Source: Faeciplasma sp964650705 (GTDB lineage Bacteria; Bacillota; Clostridia; Oscillospirales; Ruminococcaceae). From it: a stretch of 44,274 nucleotides of DNA. Below, piece by piece: positions 33,486 through 40,892 of this stretch (position 1 is the first letter of the stretch; each line of letters starts with the position of its first letter). A program made the translations under genes and the position numbers. Under the pieces are notes generated by a model. It was not told where the DNA came from. It did no database searches and saw only the letters and a program-made list of their open reading frames with translations. The stretch is from contig CAZYUJ010000013.1 in assembly GCA_964650705.1 (NCBI GenBank), positions 1-44,274 on the forward strand, written 5' to 3'.

Positions 33486-34052
33486 TTAGGCCTTTTCGCC
33501 CTTGAAATACTTTTCCAAAGGCTTATAAATGATCATTGCTACCGCAATAGTGATAACCGTTTCGGCTGCCATATACCATCCGTTATAGGCTAAAGAATAA
33601 GCGATGCTGCTCATTCCGTAGCCGTTGGGCCAAAGTGCATCCCAGATCCATGCCCCCGTTACAACGTGACAAAGGAATCTTAGGGTGAATGTTGCTGCAA
33701 TTCCGACGATGACTGATGTTCTTGTTTTTCCGAAGAATTTCTCTGTGAGCCCGGAAAGACCGATAACAATGTATGCGATGACATAGTCAAGCAGTATTAT
33801 TCCGATCGCCATTATTGCACTTGTTGCGTATGAAACGTTGTCAAGACCCAAAACGAGCTGCAAAAGGCTGTATACCGTTGAGGAAACAAGTCCCCACTTC
33901 CAGCCGTATCTGTGGCTCAAGAGGATGATAGGCAGCATGCTGCAGATAGTAAGCCCGCCGCCCATCGGCATATCTATCTTGAATATGCTCAAAACTGTTG
34001 CGACTGCGATCAAAAGCGCGGTTTCTACCATTCTTTTTGTTGTCGTTTTCAT
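33486..34052 (-). CDS. thiT: Energy-coupled thiamine transporter, S component ThiT
   Basis: The 188-residue polytopic protein matches ThiT: an N-terminal RMVETALLIAVATVLSIFK helix, the L1 loop and helix with MLPIILLSHRYGWKWG, and late helices with FLCHVVTGAWIWDALWPNG (the Trp/His thiamine-binding region) and YSLAYNGWYMAAE. It binds thiamine with high affinity and uses the shared EcfA/EcfA'/EcfT module, not encoded here. The frame extends upstream to 34151 through the riboswitch terminator; ATG 34052 has AAGGAG 8 nt before it. Regulation by the TPP riboswitch just upstream strongly supports the assignment. Confidence 0.93.
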   Translation of the reverse strand: MKTTTKRMVETALLIAVATVLSIFKIDMPMGGGLTICSMLPIILLSHRYGWKWGLVSSTVYSLLQLVLGLDNVSYATSAIMAIGIILLDYVIAYIVIGLSGLTEKFFGKTRTSVIVGIAATFTLRFLCHVVTGAWIWDALWPNGYGMSSIAYSLAYNGWYMAAETVITIAVAMIIYKPLEKYFKGEKA

Positions 34053-34100
34053 TTTTCGTTCTCCTTGTTTTGTATTTTTCAATAAAACAGAAAACCTAAA

Positions 34101-34131
34101 AAGTCCCGAAGATTTTAAACCTTCGGGACTT
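34101..34131 (-). terminator. Regulatory intrinsic terminator of the TPP riboswitch
   Basis: Perfect 11-bp stem AAGTCCCGAAG/CTTCGGGACTT (34101-34111 with 34121-34131), 9-nt loop; on the minus strand followed by T-rich sequence. It lies between aptamer and thiT start. A further hairpin ACCTGAAA/TTTCAGGT (34151-34174 region) could take part in the switch. Confidence 0.8.
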
Positions 34132-34172
34132 GAGTCGCTAAGCATTTTCACCTGAAATGTGCACCTTTCAGG

Positions 34173-34256
34173 TCGCCCTACGTCGGCATTATCCGAATCA
34201 GGTTATGGGTCGAAGCTTGATCCGCTTCCTCTCAGCCCGCCAAACGAGCTCCCCTG
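34173..34256 (-). promoter_or_regulatory. TPP (thiamine pyrophosphate) riboswitch
   Basis: On the minus strand the THI-element landmarks appear in order: GGGGAGCT near 34255, GGCTGAGAGG (34237-34228), GACCC, AACCTGATTCGGATAATGCC (34204-34185) and GACGTAGGG (34184-34176). They are followed by a terminator hairpin, so TPP binding should stop transcription before thiT. Confidence 0.95.
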
Positions 34257-34270
34257 TTTTATTGTAGATG

Positions 34271-34299
34271 ATGATACCACCAAACCTTCGTTTTGTCAA
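34271..34299 (-). promoter_or_regulatory. Promoter of the TPP riboswitch-thiT transcript
   Basis: Minus-strand TTGACA (34299-34294), 17-nt spacer, TATCAT (34276-34271). Confidence 0.7.
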
Positions 34300-34306
34300 T
34301 ATATCC

Positions 34307-34335
34307 TTGACACTTTTTTCGAAACAATGTATATT
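34307..34335 (+). promoter_or_regulatory. Promoter of the lipid kinase gene
   Basis: TTGACA (34307-34312), 17-nt spacer, TATATT (34330-34335), divergent from the thiT promoter. Confidence 0.7.
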
Positions 34336-34382
34336 TTATTTGTTGAGTATTTAATACATATTTCTTGAGGAAGTTACATAAA

Positions 34383-35369
34383 ATGAAATATTTCTTTATT
34401 GAAAATCCCGAATCAGGTTCTAAAAAGGCTCACGCTGTAACGGCGGATATCAAAAAAGCTCTTATAAACCGCGATGACTGTACCTTTATCGGCACGGAAT
34501 ACCCCTCTCATGCGACTGAGATCGCGAAAAACATCTCTTCGCAATACGGTGAAGAAGCAACCGTCATCGTTTGCGGAGGAGACGGAACGTTGGGCGAGGT
34601 TGCAAGCGGTGTTTTGGGGACAAAGACCGCTATCGCTCTTTTGCCGATGGGTTCGGGAAACGATTTTGCGAGAAAGATATACGGCAACCTCAGCACATCC
34701 GAGATTGCCGAAAGATTCGGATTTTTGAGCGGAAATATCAGCACGTCCGTCATTGATATAGACTGTATCAACGCTAACGGAAGCTGCTGTGTCAACGTTA
34801 TGAGCTTGGGACTCGATACAAAGATCCTCAAGATCGCAAACAAGCTCACAACAAAGTTTCCCTTCTTGGGCGCTTTTGCTTATAAGATCGCCGTTGTTTT
34901 GGGCATCTTCGGCGAGCTTGGCACAAAAGCCGTGTTCGAGCTTGATATCATAAACGGTGACGGGAACGAAGAAACCATAACCTTAAACCCGAACTTTACG
35001 CTTGCGGCATTCGGAAACGGAAGCTACTATGGCGGCGGTTTTTGCCCTGCCAAAGACTCAAAGATCAATGACGGAATTATTGACATGTGTATCGCTGACA
35101 GGCTTACGCTCATTCAAGTCCCCGGGATCATCGGAAAATATTCAAAGGGTGTGGCACACATGACTCATCCCGACATCGTTTCGATGTATAGAGTTGTCGG
35201 CGGAAGGCTTCACTCTTTGGATGACGCTCCTCTTGACTGTAACTGTGACGGCAACCCTATCCCCTCAAAGGTTATTGATTTTAGGATCATTAAACACGGC
35301 TTGCGGCTTGCTTGCTTTGATTGTGAGGCTCTCGAGCAAGCGACCTTAAAAGAGAATGAAACAGTATAA
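34383..35369 (+). CDS. Diacylglycerol kinase-family lipid kinase (DagK/YegS-like)
   Basis: The 328-residue protein has the DAGK catalytic signature: N-terminal FFIENPESGSKKA (the NP.sG motif), VIVCGGDGTLGEVASGV (ATP-binding GGDGT) and LPMGSGNDFAR. A C-terminal beta domain with AAFGNGSYYGGGFCPAKDSKINDGIIDMC follows. It should phosphorylate diacylglycerol or a related lipid at the inner membrane face, recycling diacylglycerol to phosphatidate. The frame extends to a TTG at 34365, but GAGGAAG overlaps that codon; ATG 34383 is the natural start. It is monocistronic with clear promoter and terminator. The lipid substrate is not determinable. Confidence 0.9.
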   Translation: MKYFFIENPESGSKKAHAVTADIKKALINRDDCTFIGTEYPSHATEIAKNISSQYGEEATVIVCGGDGTLGEVASGVLGTKTAIALLPMGSGNDFARKIYGNLSTSEIAERFGFLSGNISTSVIDIDCINANGSCCVNVMSLGLDTKILKIANKLTTKFPFLGAFAYKIAVVLGIFGELGTKAVFELDIINGDGNEETITLNPNFTLAAFGNGSYYGGGFCPAKDSKINDGIIDMCIADRLTLIQVPGIIGKYSKGVAHMTHPDIVSMYRVVGGRLHSLDDAPLDCNCDGNPIPSKVIDFRIIKHGLRLACFDCEALEQATLKENETV

Positions 35370-35374
35370 AGCTT

Positions 35375-35402
35375 AAAGCACCCGTTTGGGTGCTTTGTTT
35401 TT
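35375..35402 (+). terminator. Intrinsic terminator of the lipid kinase gene
   Basis: Nine-bp stem AAAGCACCC/GGGTGCTTT (35375-35383 with 35388-35396), GTTT loop, T run. Confidence 0.88.
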
Positions 35403-35411
35403 TAGGAAACA

Positions 35412-35444
35412 AAAATCACAGCCCGCCGAGCGAGCTGTGATTTT
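35412..35444 (-). terminator. Intrinsic terminator of the NlpC/P60-like gene
   Basis: Eleven-bp perfect stem (35412-35422 with 35434-35444); T-rich on the minus strand. The 67 bases between it and the gene's stop codon hold an orphan AAGGAGG (35468-35474, plus strand) with no start codon after it. Confidence 0.7.
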
Positions 35445-35511
35445 GGGGCTAACCGATATATTCTTTGAAGGAGGAAAAAATAGGAGTTTAGCCATTATAT
35501 ATTTTTCGGAA

Positions 35512-36234
35512 TCACTCACCCGTCTGCGAGGTTACTCGCAGTCCCGTTACGAAATGAGTAGTCCAGTAATTTGTTGTTATGTTTGCTGTTTTAACGAAAT
35601 CGTCGGGAACAGGTGAATAGATTATCAATCCGCCGCCGACATATACTCCGCAGAACTTAGCGTCGCCACCGACCTCGTGCGAGAAATAAACGATATCGCC
35701 CGGTTTCAGCTCTTCAAGCGTTACCCATGCTCCGCTCTCAAGCTGGTCCTTGAGGCTTCGTGGGAACTCGATTCCCGCCTGATTCACACAGTAGTATGTA
35801 AAGCCTGTTGAATCAAAGCCATCGAAGGGGCTGTCACCGCCCTGTTTGAAGGGCGCCCCAAGCTGTTCGGTGGCGATCTGAACAATAAGTTCGCCTTTGT
35901 CTTCATTATATGCTAAGTCTTGCTTGTCTGTTTCGTTGTTCGTGTCATTTTCTTTTGGTTCCTCGGGCTGTGTTTCGTCAGCCTCGGGGTCTTCTGAATC
36001 CAAGACGTTCGAGGTGTTCTCGATCGGAAACTCGGATTGCTCGGGCTCCCCGTTATCGGGATCAGGCTCTGTGGAAAAATCCTGTGTGCTATCAAACGGA
36101 TTTTCCCGAGGCATCACCTTGTCCCAGGATTTCACGATGAATGCTCCGCCGATAAACACAGCAACGGCAATCGTTGCAATGATCACATGAGTGATCGCTT
36201 CGACCATTATCTTCTTGCTGTTTTTCTTTTTCAC
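35512..36234 (-). CDS. Membrane-anchored NlpC/P60-fold protein lacking the catalytic triad
   Basis: The 240-residue protein has one N-terminal membrane helix (about 15-35), an acidic Pro/Glu/Asp/Asn-rich linker (about 45-108) and a C-terminal NlpC/P60 fold (about 113-235). Landmarks are IATEQLGAPFKQGG, GFDSTGFTYYCVNQAG, PRSLKDQ, LKPGDIVYF and GVYVGGGLIIYSP. In active endopeptidases the first is DCSG, then HVGIYVG and a third His/Asn/Gln. Here the Cys is Ser142, the first His is Phe194 and the third position is Tyr206. It is therefore predicted to be a non-catalytic wall-binding or scaffold protein outside the membrane. It starts at GTG 36234 after GGGTGA. The fold assignment is good; loss of activity is inferred from motifs. 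Confidence 0.82.
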   Translation of the reverse strand: MKKKNSKKIMVEAITHVIIATIAVAVFIGGAFIVKSWDKVMPRENPFDSTQDFSTEPDPDNGEPEQSEFPIENTSNVLDSEDPEADETQPEEPKENDTNNETDKQDLAYNEDKGELIVQIATEQLGAPFKQGGDSPFDGFDSTGFTYYCVNQAGIEFPRSLKDQLESGAWVTLEELKPGDIVYFSHEVGGDAKFCGVYVGGGLIIYSPVPDDFVKTANITTNYWTTHFVTGLRVTSQTGE

Positions 36235-36286
36235 TTCGAGTCACCCGCTTTCGTCTGATTCAGTTTACAATTATATTTTAACACAA

Positions 36287-36315
36287 AACGGCGCTGTTTC
36301 AAGAACAACGCCGTT
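36287..36315 (-). terminator. Possible terminator of the FkbM gene
   Basis: Twelve-pair stem with one mismatch (36287-36298 with 36304-36315), 5-nt loop; on the minus strand followed by TTTTGTGTT. It overlaps the likely promoter area of the NlpC/P60-like gene, whose -10 TATAAT lies at 36275-36270. Confidence 0.5.
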
Positions 36316-36379
36316 ACAAATGGTTTCGATTTATTTACAACTGCCCCAAAAGTTATTACAGGAAGATTACAAACGGTTA

Positions 36380-37447
36380 CTATTTTGCGTACAAATTGGT
36401 ATCCCACGCAGGATAATAAGGAAAATGCCTCATATACAGCTTATATTCTGGGCATAATGAGTGTATGAAGATCGGGAGCTCGAAGATATCCCCGACACGG
36501 TGATAGAGTGCGACGTTAAGCTTCGGCTTATACTCTTTTATCGTTTTTTGCGAGCCACAGAGCGCCCTAAGCTCAGCCCCTTCAACATCATATTTTATAT
36601 AAGTACACCTTTCGCCCGACAGCATATTGTCAACGCTTATCGCAGAAGTCTCTATCCCTTGATCTGAAAGATGAGGCATTCTTCCGCCGCCTTTTGAGAA
36701 TATAAGTGTGGTGTCGCTGTCCCAAGCAGCCGCATTCACAAGAGTTATGTGACTTAAGTCAGCGGTGTTTTCGGAAAGCTTTCTGAAATTCCGCTTATTC
36801 GGCTCACAAGCATAGATGTGAGAATATTTTCCGTTTGTATGGCTCAAAAATTCTGCGACCGTGTCGCCTGTGTATGCCCCGAGATCGACAAAAACTTCAT
36901 CATCCTTAGGACGGATTATGCTCTCAAAGGCCTCTTCGGGCGGAGTGGCAACAGCCTTCAAGCAGTTTATATCCCCCGTTATCTTGAACTCGATAACGCC
37001 CTTGAAGCAATCCCGTGAGGAGTCATCCGCCAAAAGGGAATATACCTTTTCGATCTCGCTCCAGTGAGCAAGCATATATTCTTTTGTGAAGAGCCCCTCA
37101 CCGATAACGGGCATATCGGGAACGATAAGCTCATGCTTTTTTGCGATATTCTCGATCTTTTCGATAAGCTCCCCATATCCTGCGCCGAAAGCCAAAACGA
37201 TGATGAAGCCATCGACCGCTTCTTCAATTTCGGAAAGCTTATGTATCCTATGACCGCAAAATATCTTATCACGGACGAATTCGTCGCTCGCGAAGATCCC
37301 CGAGCAGGGAATCTTATATTCCTCGAAAATATTCAAGACCTTCAAGCAGCCGTCGCCCATTCCGTATATAAATATCGGCTTGTCGGCGGTCTGTAAGCGG
37401 GTTATATATGAGGTCAGATCCGAAAAATAATTCTTATCAAGTGTCAT
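36380..37447 (-). CDS. FkbM family methyltransferase
   Basis: The 355-residue protein has two parts. Residues about 1-110 form a nucleotide-binding-like Rossmann segment (IFIYGMGDGCLKVLNIFEEY). Residues about 150-355 are an FkbM-type SAM-dependent methyltransferase: DDEVFVDLGAYTGDTVAEFL (SAM motif I), IYACEPNKRNFRKL (motif II acidic residue), SVDNML, then KYDVEGAELRAL and a C-terminal LYMRHFPYYPAWDTNLY. FkbM enzymes O-methylate sugars or small molecules; such two-part versions are common near polysaccharide genes but the substrate here is unknown. The frame extends upstream to 37558 through the GC-rich leader, giving a low-complexity false N terminus; ATG 37447 follows GGAG by 6 nt. Confidence 0.85.
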   Translation of the reverse strand: MTLDKNYFSDLTSYITRLQTADKPIFIYGMGDGCLKVLNIFEEYKIPCSGIFASDEFVRDKIFCGHRIHKLSEIEEAVDGFIIVLAFGAGYGELIEKIENIAKKHELIVPDMPVIGEGLFTKEYMLAHWSEIEKVYSLLADDSSRDCFKGVIEFKITGDINCLKAVATPPEEAFESIIRPKDDEVFVDLGAYTGDTVAEFLSHTNGKYSHIYACEPNKRNFRKLSENTADLSHITLVNAAAWDSDTTLIFSKGGGRMPHLSDQGIETSAISVDNMLSGERCTYIKYDVEGAELRALCGSQKTIKEYKPKLNVALYHRVGDIFELPIFIHSLCPEYKLYMRHFPYYPAWDTNLYAK

Positions 37448-37469
37448 GTTGTTCTCCTTTTCAAGGGGA

Positions 37470-37552
37470 TCGCATTTTGAGGCGAGGCGTGCCGAGCGCC
37501 GCCCGAGCGTCAGATCGGGCGAGTGTGAAGGCGTGCCGAGCCGTGGGTTTGC
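37470..37552 (-). repeat. GC-rich structured leader of the FkbM gene
   Basis: The 5' leader of about 110 nt is strongly GC-rich. It contains a hairpin CGCCCGA/TCGGGCG (37500-37506 with 37515-37521) flanked by two direct copies of CGTGCCGAGC (37488-37497 and 37532-37541). The reverse complement of that 10-mer occurs in the GC-rich element at 7978-7987. Confidence 0.5.
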
Positions 37553-37563
37553 ATCCAAGGTTT

Positions 37564-37592
37564 ATTATACTAAAACTAAATGATATGTGCAA
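37564..37592 (-). promoter_or_regulatory. Promoter of the FkbM gene
   Basis: Minus-strand TTGCAC (37592-37587), 17-nt spacer, TATAAT (37569-37564). Confidence 0.7.
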
Positions 37593-37598
37593 GCCCAC

Positions 37599-37627
37599 TT
37601 GACTTGTATGAGAAAAAGCCGTAAAAT
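37599..37627 (+). promoter_or_regulatory. Promoter of coaX
   Basis: TTGACT (37599-37604), 17-nt spacer, TAAAAT (37622-37627). Confidence 0.6.
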
Positions 37628-37667
37628 CGAAGTAACAGCTAAATACACGATAAAGGAGTGCTTAGAA

Positions 37668-38438
37668 GTGGTCTTTACTATCGACGTCGGAAACACAAAC
37701 ATTGTTTTGGGCGCGTTTAAAAATGACGAGCTTAAATTCACATCGCGAATTGCAACAAATTCTTACTATACTGAGGATCAATATGCGATCACTATCTTGG
37801 ACATAATCCGTCTTTACGGCTATGAGCCCAAGGCTTTTTCGGGTGCGATAATCTCGAGCGTCGTTCCGTCGACAGTTCCCGTTTTGAAAAATGCAGTCAG
37901 AAAGCTGATGGGGATCCATGCTCTTGTTGTCGGTCCCGGCATCAAAACGGGGCTTAACATCCGGTTGGAAAACCCTGCGATCTTGGGAGCAGACCTTGTT
38001 TGCGGAGCTGTCGGAGCTCTGGCAAAATATAAAGCTCCGCTTATCGTCTTCGATTTCGGCACCGCCACGACAATTTCGGCTATCGACAAAAACGGCAGCT
38101 TTTTGGGAGGTTCTATAATCCCCGGCGTCAAGGTCTCGCTTGACGCGCTCAGCTCATCTGCAGCTCTTTTACAGGACATCAGCGCAGATTCGGGCACACC
38201 TGACGTTATCGGCACGAACACTCCCGATTCCATGCGTTCGGGGATCATCCTCGGCAACGCCTCGATGGTTGACGGAATGGCGCAAAGGTATCGAGCAGTG
38301 CTCGGTGAGGATGCAACGGTTGTCGCAACGGGCGGGCTTGCAAGAACGATCATAAAGCATTGCAAGACCGAGGGCATCATCTTGGATGACGACCTTTTGC
38401 TCGACGGTCTTTATGCGATCTATAAGAAAAACAGATAA
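37668..38438 (+). CDS. coaX: Type III pantothenate kinase
   Basis: The 256-residue protein has the CoaX signatures: N-terminal TIDVGNTNIVLG (phosphate-binding, Asp6), SSVVPS, VGPGIKTGL, NPAILGADLV, VFDFGTATTISAID (catalytic Asp), GGSIIPGV and VVATGGLA. It phosphorylates pantothenate in the first step of coenzyme A synthesis, needs a monovalent cation and is not inhibited by CoA. The frame extends to 37587, but AAAGGAG (37652-37658) is 9 nt before the GTG at 37668, which matches the family N terminus. It is monocistronic between a promoter and a strong terminator. Confidence 0.95.
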   Translation: MVFTIDVGNTNIVLGAFKNDELKFTSRIATNSYYTEDQYAITILDIIRLYGYEPKAFSGAIISSVVPSTVPVLKNAVRKLMGIHALVVGPGIKTGLNIRLENPAILGADLVCGAVGALAKYKAPLIVFDFGTATTISAIDKNGSFLGGSIIPGVKVSLDALSSSAALLQDISADSGTPDVIGTNTPDSMRSGIILGNASMVDGMAQRYRAVLGEDATVVATGGLARTIIKHCKTEGIILDDDLLLDGLYAIYKKNR

Positions 38439-38440
38439 AT

Positions 38441-38466
38441 AAAAGGAGGCTTTGATGCCTCCTTTT
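38441..38466. terminator. Intrinsic terminator, likely bidirectional
   Basis: Perfect ten-bp stem AAAAGGAGGC/GCCTCCTTTT (38441-38450 with 38457-38466), 6-nt loop; between coaX and the convergent lipoprotein gene. Confidence 0.88.
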
Positions 38467-38478
38467 CATTTAGATCAG

Positions 38479-38787
38479 TTATCTCATGCTGCCGTTGCCG
38501 TTAGCAGCGCCGTTTGCGCCGTTGTTAGCGTTATGGTTGCCGTTACCCATGCCCATATCCTCGCCGATATCGCTTATACCGTTTTGCATATCGTCCTCTA
38601 ACATTCCGAGATCGCTCTCCAAAGTATTTGTACGCTCGGTAGTAGTGGTTACGGCAGGAGTCGAGTGAGTAGTGCCTACTGATGACGAAGTGCCGGGTGT
38701 GGGATTATTATTGTTATTCTTATTTCCGCAGCCTGCAAAGCAAAGAGCACAGGTTATTGCAAGCAAAATCAATGCAATTCTTTTCAT
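38479..38787 (-). CDS. Small putative lipoprotein
   Basis: The 102-residue precursor has a lipoprotein signal ending CFAGC (lipidated Cys about residue 20). A short Asn/Pro/Ser/Thr-rich segment follows, then one acidic amphipathic stretch (ESDLGMLEDDMQNGISDIGE) and a Gly/Asn-rich tail. The ATG lies after GAAAGGAAA at good spacing. No family is recognised with confidence; low-complexity clostridial lipoproteins of this kind include sporulation-associated ones, but nothing here proves that. It should sit on the outer face of the membrane. A terminator for the upstream murI operon separates it from DUF1934. Confidence 0.7.
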   Translation of the reverse strand: MKRIALILLAITCALCFAGCGNKNNNNNPTPGTSSSVGTTHSTPAVTTTTERTNTLESDLGMLEDDMQNGISDIGEDMGMGNGNHNANNGANGAANGNGSMR

Positions 38788-38871
38788 TTTGCTTTCCTTT
38801 CAATATTTAAATATTTTTTTGAGTTTTGTTCTCGCATTTATTATTTCTTTCAAACGTAGTTATATACAAAA

Positions 38872-38896
38872 AAGCGACAGGATAATCCTGCCGCTT
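38872..38896 (-). terminator. Intrinsic terminator of the murI operon
   Basis: Eleven-pair stem (38872-38882 with 38886-38896, one G-T pair), 3-nt loop; followed on the minus strand by a T run. Confidence 0.85.
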
Positions 38897-38904
38897 AAAT
38901 TTTA

Positions 38905-39318
38905 TCATCTTGGCTTGACCTCGACTGTCAGCTCATAATTGCCGACCAAAACCGAGTTCATGTCCATAACATATCCTGCTTCGGCTTTTCCGCCGAAAAT
39001 GCTCAAATTATTCTTAATGTATTTTGCCTGAACGCCGACGATAAGCTCGCCATAGGGCGTGCCGTAATGGCAGAAGTTCTTTTTATTAAGCTCGATTATG
39101 AGCTCGCCCTCAACACTGCCTGTGCGCAAAAGCTCAAACTTGTTTTGGTTTATTTTCAAAAGTGTGTTTGCGCCTTCATATCCCGTGGCGTCCGACTCGA
39201 TATATCTCAGCTCATATCCGTCAGCCGTGGCTTCAAGTGTGCCTTCGGTGATGATCTCGGTCTCGTTGACCTCATCATCAATGCGCTGAAGGCTTTTTAC
39301 TGTTATCATAACGTTCAA
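38905..39318 (-). CDS. DUF1934 (YwiB-like) protein
   Basis: The 137-residue protein is an eight-to-ten strand beta-barrel candidate of the DUF1934 family: VMITVKSLQ, then EGTLEATADGYELRYIESDATG, NTLLKI, LLRTGSVEGEL and YGTPYGELIVGVQ, ending in VGNYELTVEV. Its role is unknown; B. subtilis YwiB is the usual reference. It follows murI by 18 bp on the same strand and closes the operon. The start is probably TTG 39318, because GGAG lies 9 nt before it; the ATG at 39309 would be 18 nt away. A soluble cytoplasmic location is expected. Confidence 0.8.
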   Translation of the reverse strand: MNVMITVKSLQRIDDEVNETEIITEGTLEATADGYELRYIESDATGYEGANTLLKINQNKFELLRTGSVEGELIIELNKKNFCHYGTPYGELIVGVQAKYIKNNLSIFGGKAEAGYVMDMNSVLVGNYELTVEVKPR

Positions 39319-39336
39319 TTCGATTCACTCCAAAAT

Positions 39337-40149
39337 TCAATCCAAGTTACAGGTCTTGATAGTTATATTATCGAGTCCTGTCAAAAAATGCTCTGCGTTT
39401 TCTTCAAAAAGCTCCGCACTGTCAGTGCAATAAAGCTGAATGCTGCCCTGCTCGGTTCTGTCACAAAGAAGCCCTTTTTCCTTTAATACCTGCATTGCGA
39501 ACTTCCCTGCCTCACCGCCTGAGGAGATGAGCGCAACACCTTCGCCCATGATATCGGCAATGATGTCGGTCAGAAGAGGATAGTGAGTACAGCCGAGGAT
39601 GAGAGTATCCACTCCTGCCTCTTTAAGAGGTAAAAGATATTCGCGGGCTATCTCCACAGTCGGAGCGCAATCAAGCTCGATATATCCGTTTTCGACAAGC
39701 GGAACAAACATCGGGCAAGCCTTTGAATATACCTCACACTCGGGAAGCCTTTCCTTTATAAGCCGCTCATAGCTTCGGCTTCGGATCGTTGCTGAAGTTC
39801 CGAGCACGCCGATCTTTTTATTCACGGTCGCTTTGCAAGCGGCATCGACCGCAGGACGAATAACGCCCGTATAAAGTCCGTCGCAAAAGCCGCTCTCATC
39901 AGCCAAAACAGAAGAAACCGTTCCGCAAGCGGCGATATACATTTTTACATTATGGCTTTGCAAAAACTTGATGTCCTGCGAAGCATATTTATATATCGTT
40001 TCGCGGCTTTTCGAGCCATATGGCACCCTTGCCGTGTCGCCGAGATAAACGATATTTTCATTGGGCAAAAGTTTCGCTAACTCTTTAACAGCGGTGAGTC
40101 CGCCGATTCCCGAGTCGAAAACGCCGATGGCGCTGTTTCTGTCAGTCAT
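39337..40149 (-). CDS. murI: Glutamate racemase
   Basis: The 270-residue protein has the racemase landmarks: IGVFDSGIGGLT (Asp12, Ser13), YLGDTARVPYGSK, the first catalytic cysteine in AACGTVSS (Cys75) and the second in LILGCTHYPLL (Cys187). It converts L- to D-glutamate in the cytoplasm for peptidoglycan. The first motif is normally CNT; here Asn is replaced by Gly76, a variation that may occur in related Clostridia. The frame extends to 40263, but ATG 40149 follows GGAG by 7 nt and matches the family start. It is the middle gene of a three-gene operon. Confidence 0.93.
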   Translation of the reverse strand: MTDRNSAIGVFDSGIGGLTAVKELAKLLPNENIVYLGDTARVPYGSKSRETIYKYASQDIKFLQSHNVKMYIAACGTVSSVLADESGFCDGLYTGVIRPAVDAACKATVNKKIGVLGTSATIRSRSYERLIKERLPECEVYSKACPMFVPLVENGYIELDCAPTVEIAREYLLPLKEAGVDTLILGCTHYPLLTDIIADIMGEGVALISSGGEAGKFAMQVLKEKGLLCDRTEQGSIQLYCTDSAELFEENAEHFLTGLDNITIKTCNLD

Positions 40150-40192
40150 TTTGCTTCTCCGTTCATTGTTTTTCGGTTTATGTATATGTTTA

Positions 40193-40678
40193 TCAGTCGT
40201 CCAAAATACTCTTTGCGGGGCTGTTGTCAAATTCATTTCTGAGTTCGATCCTTCTTGCAGCATTCTGCCAGATCTTCATCATCGCAAACAGCAAGCTTAT
40301 GAATACAAAAACGAGTATCGGCAAATATCTCAGCTCGAATGAGGGGTTGAAAACAACGCCGGTCGTTTCGGCAACATCCATCATATCCCCTGCTGCCATC
40401 AAATATGGAATGAGGCCCATGACGCAAAATGCAAACTGGAGAATATACTTTCTTAAAAGGCACAAGACCAAAGATGTGAGCAAAAGCGATGAGCCGATCA
40501 AAAACTGTGTCGCAAGATATGCATATTCAGGGTCAAATGCGTAAAAATTAATAATCGTAACACCGCTCCAGAAAAATCCCGACCACGCAAACAAAATTAT
40601 CATTGCTGATTTTGCGATGAGCATTATGATCGGCTCTTTATCATGAAGCTTCTTTTGTTTTTGAGCACCCTTTGACAT
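40193..40678 (-). CDS. Four-helix membrane protein, unknown function
   Basis: The 161-residue protein has a basic N terminus (MSKGAQKQKKLHDKE) and four predicted membrane helices (about residues 18-42, 54-75, 79-97, 118-138) with an amphipathic basic C terminus (MKIWQNAARRIELRNEF). No family is recognised. It is the first gene of the operon with murI and DUF1934 (43-bp gap to murI), so a cell-envelope role is plausible but unproven. An AAAGGA site precedes the ATG. Alternative start codons inside would remove the first helix and are less likely. Confidence 0.7.
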   Translation of the reverse strand: MSKGAQKQKKLHDKEPIIMLIAKSAMIILFAWSGFFWSGVTIINFYAFDPEYAYLATQFLIGSSLLLTSLVLCLLRKYILQFAFCVMGLIPYLMAAGDMMDVAETTGVVFNPSFELRYLPILVFVFISLLFAMMKIWQNAARRIELRNEFDNSPAKSILDD

Positions 40679-40720
40679 TTCCTTTGTCCTTTCATTTTAA
40701 AAGATCATACATACGTATTA

Positions 40721-40750
40721 ATTATATCACAACTGTACACAAACATTCAA
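40721..40750 (-). promoter_or_regulatory. Extended -10 promoter of the murI operon
   Basis: Minus-strand TTGAAT (40750-40745), 18-nt spacer, TGA-TATAAT (TATAAT at 40726-40721). Confidence 0.65.
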
Positions 40751-40892
40751 CCCCATTTTTGGCTTGCCGTTCATTAATCTTGAAAAAATGACAATGAAAA
40801 TAATGCTTGCGTGAGCGTGCGGTTATTTTGCCGTGTGCGGTTAAGAATATCGTAGTAAAATCAAAAAGCACTCGAAAACAAACGGAGGAAGA

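Noticed and set aside
37448..37558. N-terminal extension of the FkbM protein to 37558
   Set aside because: The extra residues come from the GC-rich leader, and the promoter -10 lies at 37564-37569. The ribosome site fits ATG 37447.
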